A stretch of 64,000 nt of DNA from Chthoniobacteraceae bacterium (lineage in GTDB: Bacteria > Verrucomicrobiota > Verrucomicrobiia > Chthoniobacterales > Chthoniobacteraceae). The notes below the pieces were generated by a model. It ran no database searches. It was not told where the DNA came from and worked only from the letters and a program-made list of their open reading frames with translations. Below, one piece after another: positions 37,547 to 45,551 of this stretch. A program made the position numbers and the translations under genes. The stretch's first letter is position 1, and each line of letters starts with the position of its first letter. The stretch spans positions 186,001 to 250,000 of the forward strand of contig JAQGOL010000029.1 in assembly GCA_028293625.1 (NCBI GenBank), in the 5' to 3' direction.

Positions 37547-38752
37547 ATGTATCCCTCCAACCGCGATCCCTCCAAACCCGCCGCTCCACCGGATCTTGAA
37601 ATCAAGGATGCGCAGCTCATTTTTAATCGTGTCTGGAGACAGCTCGAAAGCGACTACGGGCGCGCGCAGCTGCGGTTCCCCAAAGAATTGATTCTGTTGG
37701 GCGGCGCACCGGGAGCGGGCAAGGGAACCAACACCGATTTCATCCGCACTCTCCGCGATATCACGGCGCACCCGATTGTCGTCAGCCAGCTTCTCGACAC
37801 CCCCGAAGCGCGCCAGATCAAGTCCCAGGGCGGAATGGTCGGCGACCGTGAAGTGGTCAGCATCCTGTTTCGAAAGCTGCTCGAACCCGAGCAGCAAAAC
37901 GGAGCTGTGCTCGACGGATTTCCCCGCACCAAAGTGCAGGTCGAATGCCTTAAGATGCTCTTTGATGAAATGACGGCCCTGCGGAGCGAGTTTTCCGAGA
38001 CGCCCGATGCGGCCCATTTCAAGCAGCCCATTTTTCATATCATGGTGCTTTTTGTGGATGAGGCCGAAAGCATTGCACGGCAGCTTAAACGCGGACGCGA
38101 GGTCATCGTCCATAACCAGGAGGTGGCGCGCTCCGGGGTGGGGGAGCTGTGGGAAGAGCGGCCAACCGATTTTAATGAAACGCTGGCCCGGAACCGGTAT
38201 GCTGTTTTTAAGGCGCAAACGTATGATGCGCTCGTTTCGCTAAAACAGATTTTCCATTACCATTTCATCAACGCCCAGGCGCCGCTGGAACTGGTGCAGG
38301 AGAACATCGTTCGCGAGCTCGAATACCAAAGTTCGCTCGAGCTCGATCCGCGCACATTCGATCTGTTGCGAAAACTGCCGCTCGCCAGCGAGATCGTCCG
38401 CCATGCGCGCCAGGATCTCGTGCGGCGGCTCGACCTTTACGAAGTCGAAAACCCTGAACTGCTCCGTAAAGTCGTCGATTTTATCGAGTTGAAAATGATG
38501 CCAATCGTCGCGCGGCATGCCATCTCGGGCCGTGCGGACATCAACTCCGAGGATCCCCTTTTTGACGATCCCAAAGCGTTAACCATTCTTATCGATATAT
38601 TCTCGGAGCGCGGTTTCCATGCCACGGTCGATTTGCATCGGGTGGAGATTCCCGATCGATTTGATCTTCAGACCGGTGAGATTTATTGCCGGTTGAAAAA
38701 GGTTTTTCGATTTAGTGTCCGGTTTAAAGGGTCACAGATCCGGCGCGGTTGA
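37547..38752 (+). CDS. Adenylate-kinase-like nucleoside monophosphate kinase with C-terminal extension
   Basis: 401 residues, about twice the size of adenylate kinase. The core has the P-loop GGAPGAGKGT (about 52-61), the NMP-binding Arg/Gly segment with VVSQLLDTPEARQIKSQGG, and the DGFPRTKVQVEC motif of the family, then LFVDEAESIARQLKRGRE where the LID begins. The LID (about 185-215) is moderately short. Beyond ~265 comes a helical, then mixed alpha/beta extension (about 270-400) absent from adenylate kinase, ending with a beta-rich tail (DLQTGEIYCRLKKVFRFSVRF). Likely cytoplasmic NMP phosphorylation; what the extension does is not known. It starts 87 bp after the previous gene. Confidence 0.85.
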   Translation: MYPSNRDPSKPAAPPDLEIKDAQLIFNRVWRQLESDYGRAQLRFPKELILLGGAPGAGKGTNTDFIRTLRDITAHPIVVSQLLDTPEARQIKSQGGMVGDREVVSILFRKLLEPEQQNGAVLDGFPRTKVQVECLKMLFDEMTALRSEFSETPDAAHFKQPIFHIMVLFVDEAESIARQLKRGREVIVHNQEVARSGVGELWEERPTDFNETLARNRYAVFKAQTYDALVSLKQIFHYHFINAQAPLELVQENIVRELEYQSSLELDPRTFDLLRKLPLASEIVRHARQDLVRRLDLYEVENPELLRKVVDFIELKMMPIVARHAISGRADINSEDPLFDDPKALTILIDIFSERGFHATVDLHRVEIPDRFDLQTGEIYCRLKKVFRFSVRFKGSQIRRG

Positions 38753-38821
38753 TCGGAACATCGACTCGCTGTGAACGTGGCGTTGAATACTGCGGATATA
38801 GATGGATGTATGGTTTTGGTA

Positions 38822-38850
38822 TTGACATAGTATTCTGATTGTCTGAATAA
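38822..38850 (+). promoter_or_regulatory. Candidate promoter of the RCC1/HYR gene, leaderless
   Basis: TTGACA at 38822-38827, a 17-bp spacer, then GAATAA at 38845-38850. The start codon follows only 6 nt later (38857), so the transcript should start at or next to the ATG. A similar arrangement precedes the next gene (TTGACT at 42555). Confidence 0.55.
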
Positions 38851-38856
38851 CGCGGG

Positions 38857-41800
38857 ATGAAAGTTTCCCCCGCTTTTCAGTTAACACGTTTCCAGGTGTT
38901 ATGCCTCGTTTTCGCTTTGTTATTTGGAAATGACGCGGCAGCGCAGGGAGCAGCGAGGCTCATCGTAGAGGACTCGGCGGGAACGCCGTTGGTAATAATC
39001 GGTTCTGTGGCAACCTGGGGCTACCACGCCCATGCCGAGGCGATGCCGCCTGCCGGGTTGACCGATGTCGAGGCGATTGCAGTGGGAGGTTTTCAAACGC
39101 TGGCAGTGAGGAGCGACGGCAGCGTTGTCGCCTGGGGAGACCAGACCACGGTGCCTGCCGGATTGATTAACGTAAAGGCCGTCACGCAGGGTACGGTTCA
39201 CAGCGTGGCGCTGAAAAGAGATGGGACTGTCGTTGCATGGGGCTCAAACAATGGGGGCCAGACCGATGTGCCACCCGGCTTGTCGGGCATCCAGGCGGTA
39301 AGCGCCGGTTTATCTCACACACTGGCGCTTAAAAACGATGGAACAGTCATCGGGTGGGGGAATAACTATTTTGGCCAATTGAATGTGCCCCCTGGTGTGA
39401 GTGGTATGACAGCCATCGCAGTGGGCGATAGTCATAGCGTGGCGCTCACGAGCAACGGCACCGTGGTGGCCTGGGGCGCCAATAACGCCGGCCAGTCGAC
39501 CGTGCCGGGCGGTCTTTCAAACGTGAAGGCCGTCTGTGCCGGCGCTTATCATACGGTCGCTTTAAAGCAGGACGGGACGGTGGTTGCCTGGGGATCCAAC
39601 ATGTTTGGTGCGACGGCCCTGCCTGCCGGTTTGAGTGATGTCATCGCCATCGCGGCGGGCGGTTATGTCAGCGTGGCGTTGAAGCGCGATGGAACCGTCG
39701 TAGCATGGGGCAACAACGACTACGGTCAGAGAATCATCCCCCCGGCGTTATCAGGTGCGCAAGCCATTGCGGCGGGAGCTCTTCATGTCGCCGCGCTGCT
39801 GCGTTCAACGGCTCCGATCTCATTCGGTAATCAAAACGTGGCAGGCGGCCCGTTGATCAAAACTTTCACTCTCAAAAATTCCGGAACTGAGCCGCTGAGC
39901 ATCCAAGGCGCCTCGATTGAAGGAGGAAATTCGGGGGATTTCATTCTCGATGCCAAGGGGTTGCCGGCGACTCTCCCCTCCGGAGGCCAGACGACATTGA
40001 GTGTCGCATTTTCGCCGACCAATTCAGGCAATCGGATTACACGGCTTCGCGTGCTTAGCAACGACGGCACGGTGCCGGCTTACGACATCCCCCTGAACGG
40101 CGTTGGTGTCGACACGGCGGCTCCGATCATTGCCCCTCATGCCGACGTGGTCGTGGAAGCCGAGAACGCGCAGGAAACCATGGTCGCTTACTCCGCGGCC
40201 ATCGTGACAGACGATTCGAGTTCGCGGCCCACAATCCGTTATTCAAGGAACAGCGGGAGCGCATTTCCGCTGGGGCAAACGGCTGTCACCATCACGGCTA
40301 CCGACGCCGCAGGCAATGTAGCCACGTCGAGCTTCAACGTACTCGTGCGTGATACAAAACCACCAACAATTTCCGACCACTCTGGCATCAGTACGAATGC
40401 AACAACCCCGCAGGGGACGTTTGTCGAGTACACTCCGGTCACCGTATTCGACTCCGTCACGCTCAAGCCGGCGATCGTCTATTCGACGCCGAGCGGCTCA
40501 CTTTTTCCTGTCGGCACGACAACGGTGACAATTACCGCAACCGATGATGCCGGCAACGTGGCAACCAGCAGATTCCTGGTAACGATCCGGGACGCAACGG
40601 CTCCGGTGATTGCGCCTCATGCCAATGTGACGGCGGAAGCAACGAGTGCAGCCGGCGCCATGGTAAGTTATGCGCCTGCGAGCGCGGTGGACGAAACCGA
40701 CGGGAATGTAACGGCCGGGTATTCGCAAAATAGCGGCACGCTTTTCCCGATTGGAGTAACTACGGTCACTATATTTGCATCGGATAGATATAAAAATACC
40801 AGCAGATCTACATTTACGGTCACTGTAGCCGATACAAAACCACCTGTTATCGCCGCTCATGAAGACGTTTTCGTCGAGGCTAAAAGTGTTTTGGGATCCG
40901 TAGTGACCTATGAGGACGCAACAGTCAGCGATGCGGTCACTCCGATCCCCGCAATCACTTACTCAAAAGCGAGCGGCTCTTTGTTTCCACTTGGAGACAC
41001 AACAGTAGTAGTAACAGCCATCGATACCGCTAAAAACAAGGCGACCCGAACTTTTGTGGTTTCCGTCAGGGATTCGGCAACTCCCGAGCTCGTTATTCCA
41101 GGGAATCTGACGGTTGAAGCAACGAGCGCCGCCGGTTCCGTGGTAACCTTTGTGACAAGCGCAATCGATCTGATTGATAAGACTCCGGTGGTTGTGGCGA
41201 TCCCCCCAAGTGGAAGCACTTTCCCGATTGGCATGACAACCGTGCAAGTCGTCGCCAGTGACGCGTCGGGCAACAGCCGCAAGGGACGCTTTACCATTAC
41301 GGTGCATGATGGGAACGCGCCGGTGTTGCTGGTGAGCACTCCAAAGCCGGGTCAGAAATTCACCGGCAAAGAGATCATTTTCAGTGGACATGCAACCGAC
41401 GACCGGGCCGTGGCCCGGGTAAAAGTCGTTTTAAACGGAGCGGCTCCGCAAATCGTCACGCCGTCGAGTGTCGGTAAAGATTTTTCATGGACGCTTTCGA
41501 CACTGCCTGAAACAGGGAGCAATACCGCGGTAATCACCGCTTATGATCTCTTTAACAATCCCTCATTGCCGATAACACGTAAATTTAACTTCATCCAAAT
41601 CCGAACCGAATTCGCCGGTAATTATAATGGCTTGATGCAGGCGACGGCCGATTCATTAAAGCCAATTGATCACGAGGGGCTGGTCGCTATCACGCTGCTC
41701 CCGACCGGCTCTTTTACAGGAAAAGTTACCCTTGGCGGGATTGTTTTTCCAATCAAGGGCGTCTTCACAAAGGACGGTCGGGCCCGCTTTGGCAAAAACG

Positions 41801-42378
41801 GCGATGGACTGTTGGCGCTGATTAAAAAAGCGGCGCCGGTGGAGATCAGTTTGGGGCAGCTCGCCCTCTCCCTTGATACCACTCCGGACTCGGATCGGAT
41901 CATCGGCTCTTTGACTCTTGGCAGCACCACTGTTGCACGCCTCGATCACGCCGATCGGGCCATCTATACTGCGGGCAAAAATCCCGCCGCGCCGCTGATG
42001 AACGTCCCGGCCTCGATTTTGGCTGCAAACCACGCGACACTATTGTTCCGAGCCGGCGTTGCGCCCAACCATGGAGTCACTGATTATCCAAAAGGAGACG
42101 GGGCGGCAAAGATCACCGTGGCGCCCACTGGCAAAGTGCGCCTTCTCGGAAAACTCGCGGATGGCTCGCCCGTGAGCTATGGCAATGCGCTCTCCAAAGA
42201 AAACGAATTTCCGATCTTCGTTTTGCTTTATGGTAAACAAGGCTTGATCCGCGGCAAATTGAATGCGGATGAGGCGTTTAAAGGGGAATTAAAGTGGTAT
42301 AAACCGGCGGGATCCCCGGACCACCTTTACCCCGATGGCTGGCCAAAAGGGATTAGCGTCGATGCTGCCACGCTGTAA
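38857..42378 (+). CDS. Exported RCC1-repeat/HYR-repeat protein
   Basis: 1173 residues with a signal peptide (FQVLCLVFALLFGNDAAA, cleavage near AQG). About 50-315: seven RCC1 blades, with six copies of a motif like ALKRDGTVVAWG, forming a predicted beta-propeller. About 317-418: a choice-of-anchor-D/Hydin-like Ig domain (ISFGNQNVAGGP to LNGVG). About 420-830: five HYR-type Ig repeats (each with DTKPP or DATAP and ending in a ATDAAGNVATSSF-like strand). About 835-915: an Ig-like segment (LLVSTPKPGQKFTGKE). About 917-1173: a C-terminal domain (FAGNYNGLMQA ... GISVDAATL) shared only with the next gene. Likely surface-attached or secreted. No Shine-Dalgarno. Confidence 0.92.
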   Translation: MKVSPAFQLTRFQVLCLVFALLFGNDAAAQGAARLIVEDSAGTPLVIIGSVATWGYHAHAEAMPPAGLTDVEAIAVGGFQTLAVRSDGSVVAWGDQTTVPAGLINVKAVTQGTVHSVALKRDGTVVAWGSNNGGQTDVPPGLSGIQAVSAGLSHTLALKNDGTVIGWGNNYFGQLNVPPGVSGMTAIAVGDSHSVALTSNGTVVAWGANNAGQSTVPGGLSNVKAVCAGAYHTVALKQDGTVVAWGSNMFGATALPAGLSDVIAIAAGGYVSVALKRDGTVVAWGNNDYGQRIIPPALSGAQAIAAGALHVAALLRSTAPISFGNQNVAGGPLIKTFTLKNSGTEPLSIQGASIEGGNSGDFILDAKGLPATLPSGGQTTLSVAFSPTNSGNRITRLRVLSNDGTVPAYDIPLNGVGVDTAAPIIAPHADVVVEAENAQETMVAYSAAIVTDDSSSRPTIRYSRNSGSAFPLGQTAVTITATDAAGNVATSSFNVLVRDTKPPTISDHSGISTNATTPQGTFVEYTPVTVFDSVTLKPAIVYSTPSGSLFPVGTTTVTITATDDAGNVATSRFLVTIRDATAPVIAPHANVTAEATSAAGAMVSYAPASAVDETDGNVTAGYSQNSGTLFPIGVTTVTIFASDRYKNTSRSTFTVTVADTKPPVIAAHEDVFVEAKSVLGSVVTYEDATVSDAVTPIPAITYSKASGSLFPLGDTTVVVTAIDTAKNKATRTFVVSVRDSATPELVIPGNLTVEATSAAGSVVTFVTSAIDLIDKTPVVVAIPPSGSTFPIGMTTVQVVASDASGNSRKGRFTITVHDGNAPVLLVSTPKPGQKFTGKEIIFSGHATDDRAVARVKVVLNGAAPQIVTPSSVGKDFSWTLSTLPETGSNTAVITAYDLFNNPSLPITRKFNFIQIRTEFAGNYNGLMQATADSLKPIDHEGLVAITLLPTGSFTGKVTLGGIVFPIKGVFTKDGRARFGKNGDGLLALIKKAAPVEISLGQLALSLDTTPDSDRIIGSLTLGSTTVARLDHADRAIYTAGKNPAAPLMNVPASILAANHATLLFRAGVAPNHGVTDYPKGDGAAKITVAPTGKVRLLGKLADGSPVSYGNALSKENEFPIFVLLYGKQGLIRGKLNADEAFKGELKWYKPAGSPDHLYPDGWPKGISVDAATL

Positions 42379-42554
42379 AACAGCCGCTTAGGACTTGGTG
42401 AAAAGGTGGCATTCCCGCTGAAAGGAGGCGCCTCTGAGCGCTGCCTTTCCGGGCGTCCTTTAATTAAGGAGCAAAAGCGCGTCCGGCAAACCATCAAACT
42501 GTCTCTTAAACGCCCCTCAACACGCTTCAAATTCACCGAAGTATTGATTGAGTA

Positions 42555-42584
42555 TTGACTTTGTATTCACAAAGAAACTACTTA
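42555..42584 (+). promoter_or_regulatory. Candidate promoter of the HYR gene, leaderless
   Basis: TTGACT at 42555-42560, 18-bp spacer, TACTTA at 42579-42584, and an ATG at 42591 six nt later. The layout repeats the promoter at 38822, including the shared TATTGAC..TGTATTC core. Confidence 0.5.
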
Positions 42585-42590
42585 TTAGTG

Positions 42591-44846
42591 ATGCCAATTC
42601 TCCCACGGATCGTTGTCTTCACCGCGTGCCCAAGGCCATCGAGTCACTCGATGAATGTTCATTTATGCGATACTTTTGTTGCACGTGTTATGCATCACCG
42701 CGGCAGGCGCCTGCTCGCCCGATTGCGCGTTCTTTTGGTGGTCGCCCTTCTGATGCTTGGTCCCTGGATCGTCTTGGCGCCGGCAAATGGTACCTTGGGA
42801 CGCATAACCTTGATGGACACAACAGCCCCGGTCCTCATGTTGCACCCGAACGTGACCCAGGAAGCATCGAGTGCGGAGGGAGCGAAAGTGATCTATGCAC
42901 CCGTCTTTGCAAAAGACGATTCGCAGCTGCCGCCTGCTATTGTTTATTCAAGGAAAAGCGGAACCATGTTTCCCCTCGGAGTGACAACTGTTTATGTCGT
43001 CGCCAGCGATGCCGCGGGCAACTCAAGCAGTACGAATTTCACGGTAACTGTCAGCGACAGAACCGCACCGGTGGTGAGTGTTCATGTCAATGTCACGGCG
43101 GAGGCCTCGAGTGTCGCTGGAGCCTACGTCGCGTACGTGCCTGGCATTGCGACTGATGCTGTTACACCAAATCCTGCGATTACGTATTCGAAAGCCAGTG
43201 GGTCGCTTTTTCCAATCGGAGTTACGACGGTGACTATCATGGCCACCGATGCGGCTAACAACGTCGGAACGAAAACCTTCACCGTGAAAGTCGCTGATAC
43301 AAAAGCGCCCGTCATTGCCCCCCATGTCAGCGTGTACGCGGAAGCGGCAAGTGCCGATGGAGCCATTGTGACCTACGCGCCTGCAGGCATCACTGAGATG
43401 CCTGGTGGCACAGCCATAGTTACTTACTCAAAAGAAAGCGGCGCCCTTTTTCCTATCGGGGCGACAAGCGTCACCGTCACCGCCATCGACACGAGCGGCC
43501 ACGTCGCCACCTCCACTTTCATGGTCACCGTAAGTGACAAAACAGCCCCCTCGCTTCTAATCTCTGCCAGCATCGTTGTGGACGCCTCGAGCGCGGCCGG
43601 TGCCGTCGTAAACTATACGGCCCCGCGCGCGGCAGACAGCGTCGATCCGGTGCCTGCCGTGCTGGCGGTTCCCGCAAGCGGCAGCACTTTTCCGATCGGC
43701 ACGACCACGGTGCGGGTCACCGCCACGGACTCGGCCGGCAACAGCAGCAGCGACAGTTTTACAGTCACCGTTCGCGGCGCAGCAGCGCCGATCCTGACGT
43801 TGATCAGCCCGCACGCAGGTCAAAAGGTGACCGGCGGCGAGGTGGTTTTCAGCGGACACGCAAGCGAGGGCCGTGGCGTGGCGTGGGTGGAGGTGACAAT
43901 CAACGGAGGGGTGCCGCAGGTCGTCGCGCCTGACACTCTCAGATCGGATTTTGCCTGGACGCTTTCAGTCGTCCCGGAAAACGGACCCAATGTGGCGGTT
44001 GTGAAGGCTTACGGTTTATTTAACAATCCGTCATTACCAATCACATGCACGTTCACGTTTGTAAGTTCGCGTCCTGAGTTTGCGGGAACTTATAATGGCT
44101 TGCTGCGAGCGACCTCCGTTTCACCCAGAGCAATTGATGAAGAGGGGTTGGTGAGAATCACGGTGCTTTCAAGCGGCGTTTTCACAGGCAAAATAACGCT
44201 CAGTGACACCAGCTTTCCAATTCGAGGCATTTTTTTAAAGGACGGCCATGCGCGTTTTGACAAGACCAATGCGCCCGGCCTGGAGTTGATCAAAAAAAGT
44301 GCCTCCGCAGGCGTTTCCCTTGGGCGACTCTCACTGACACTCGACACGACGCTTGGGACGGAGCGCATCAGCGGTGCATTGACTCGTAACACCGCTACCA
44401 TCGCATTGATTGACCATGCGGACCGGGCACTGCATACCGCAAAAAAAGATCCGGTCCCGCCGTTGATGAATGTGCCCGTCACACTGCTCGATCCGCACGG
44501 GGCGAACAGCCATTACAGGGCGCTGATGTCGGCGGCGGCCGGTGCAGGAAATCTTCCGCAGGGTGAAGGGTGGGTAAGAACAAGGGTAGCCGCAAACGGG
44601 AGCGTGCGGCTCGTGGGAAGGTTGGCCGACGGCGCGGCATTGAGCTACAGCAACGCGCTTTCAAGAACAAATGAGTTGCCGATATTCGTGCCGCTCTACG
44701 CCGGGAAAGGTTTGCTCACTGGACCTTTACTCCTCGGTTCCGCCGAAACCGATACGAACCTGGTTTGGTACAAAAGAGCGAGCGCGTCGGACAAGCGTTA
44801 CCCTGCTGGCTGGCCCGCCGGGATTCATCTCAATCTGGTCCATTGA
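42591..44846 (+). CDS. Exported HYR-repeat protein, paralog of the upstream gene
   Basis: 751 residues from the ATG at 42591, chosen because the promoter-like TTGACT at 42555 sits 36 bp before it; ATGs at 42651 and 42690 are also possible. The hydrophobic stretch VLLVVALLMLGPWIVL (about 47-62 here) is a signal peptide or anchor, but the N-region before it would be unusually long unless translation begins at 42690. Four HYR repeats follow (starting TTAPVLMLHPNVTQEA), an Ig-like region (ISPHAGQKVTGGEVVFSG), then a ~255-residue C-terminal domain (FAGTYNGLLRA to WPAGIHLNLVH) closely similar to the end of the 38857-42378 protein. Surface location inferred. It is a tandem paralog without the RCC1 propeller. 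Confidence 0.85.
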   Translation: MPILPRIVVFTACPRPSSHSMNVHLCDTFVARVMHHRGRRLLARLRVLLVVALLMLGPWIVLAPANGTLGRITLMDTTAPVLMLHPNVTQEASSAEGAKVIYAPVFAKDDSQLPPAIVYSRKSGTMFPLGVTTVYVVASDAAGNSSSTNFTVTVSDRTAPVVSVHVNVTAEASSVAGAYVAYVPGIATDAVTPNPAITYSKASGSLFPIGVTTVTIMATDAANNVGTKTFTVKVADTKAPVIAPHVSVYAEAASADGAIVTYAPAGITEMPGGTAIVTYSKESGALFPIGATSVTVTAIDTSGHVATSTFMVTVSDKTAPSLLISASIVVDASSAAGAVVNYTAPRAADSVDPVPAVLAVPASGSTFPIGTTTVRVTATDSAGNSSSDSFTVTVRGAAAPILTLISPHAGQKVTGGEVVFSGHASEGRGVAWVEVTINGGVPQVVAPDTLRSDFAWTLSVVPENGPNVAVVKAYGLFNNPSLPITCTFTFVSSRPEFAGTYNGLLRATSVSPRAIDEEGLVRITVLSSGVFTGKITLSDTSFPIRGIFLKDGHARFDKTNAPGLELIKKSASAGVSLGRLSLTLDTTLGTERISGALTRNTATIALIDHADRALHTAKKDPVPPLMNVPVTLLDPHGANSHYRALMSAAAGAGNLPQGEGWVRTRVAANGSVRLVGRLADGAALSYSNALSRTNELPIFVPLYAGKGLLTGPLLLGSAETDTNLVWYKRASASDKRYPAGWPAGIHLNLVH

Positions 44847-44971
44847 GATGTGATCGTTACTTGCCAACCTTGGCGCAGCATCACTGAACCTCACCTTGTG
44901 ACATGGCAGGGAGTCGCTCCGCTATGTTCGCTCGTCGGGTAAATAACGCGTCAACGGGCATGAAAAACAGA

Positions 44972-45003
44972 AGCCCGGCCTCCTCATCGCGAGGGGCCGG
45001 GCT
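44972..45003 (-). terminator. GC-rich hairpin with T-rich tail on the minus strand
   Basis: AGCCCGGCC (44972-44980) pairs with GGCCGGGCT (44995-45003). On the minus strand it is followed by TCTGTTTTTC. The plus strand has only CTTATG after it. It sits in the 405-bp gap 44847-45252, which has no credible gene on either strand; the HYR gene ends 126 bp upstream on the plus strand, so its own 3' end may also use this structure. Confidence 0.5.
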
Positions 45004-45221
45004 CTTATGCAAAGAACCAAATGAAGAAAGCAACTCTGCCGGCGGTGGGGAAGTCAGCCTATGGGGTGAAAACCTGAGCCCTTGATGCGGATGATCCAAA
45101 AGGAAACGGAGTGGCGTGCCTGGCATTCTTATTTCGCGTTTGCCCGGGCCTCGGTTCCAAAATGTTTGCGTCGGGACACTCCGCATAAGAAAGAGTGCAC
45201 CCGGAAAAACGGGCTTGATTG

Positions 45222-45238
45222 ATACCCATAGGGGGTAT
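45222..45238. promoter_or_regulatory. CsoR-type copper operator
   Basis: ATACCCATAGGGGGTAT is a pseudo-inverted repeat of the form found in front of cop operons controlled by CsoR (TACCC with GGGTA around a short G-rich centre). It lies 14 bp before the csoR start, between a TTGATT-like -35 (45215-45220) and a TATGCA-like -10 (45238), so bound protein would block the polymerase. One operator serves csoR-copA. Confidence 0.85.
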
Positions 45239-45252
45239 ATGCATGCTCAAGG

Positions 45253-45543
45253 ATGAAGACCGAAGCCCGACCCAAAATTGAAGGCCGCATCAAACGGATT
45301 GTCGGCCAGATTAATGGCATCCAGCGGATGATCGAACAGGAGCGCTACTGCGTGGACATTCTTAATCAAATCTCCGCCGTGCGTTCCGCGCTCGACGGCT
45401 TGGGCATTGAACTGCTGACGGGTCATCTTGAAACCTGCGTCGTTGGATGCGGGAGCGATGAACGGCACGCAAAAGCCAAACCGATGAAACGCGAGGAACT
45501 GATGGAGGAACTCCGCACAGCCCTCTCCCGTTTTCTAAAATAG
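45253..45543 (+). CDS. csoR: Copper-sensing transcriptional repressor CsoR
   Basis: 96 residues, all-helical DUF156 family. The copper ligands are Cys33, His58 and Cys62 ([19 protein letters not shown]), the same Cys-His-Cys set as CsoR of Bacillus and Mycobacterium; Cu(I) binding releases the protein from DNA. The N-terminus [16 protein letters not shown] is typical. A matching operator (45222-45238) stands right upstream and copA right downstream (8 bp after the stop), so an autoregulated csoR-copA operon is well supported. RcnR-type nickel sensors differ at the first ligand. Confidence 0.93.
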   Translation: MKTEARPKIEGRIKRIVGQINGIQRMIEQERYCVDILNQISAVRSALDGLGIELLTGHLETCVVGCGSDERHAKAKPMKREELMEELRTALSRFLK

Positions 45544-45551
45544 ACTTAAAA

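Noticed and set aside
38857-44846. HYR repeats as a DNA-level tandem repeat
   Set aside because: The repeats are seen in protein; at DNA level the copies have diverged, so no tandem array is claimed.
44881-45186. Minus-strand frame downstream of the HYR gene
   Set aside because: It runs straight through the GC-rich hairpin 44972-45003 and has no protein-like features.
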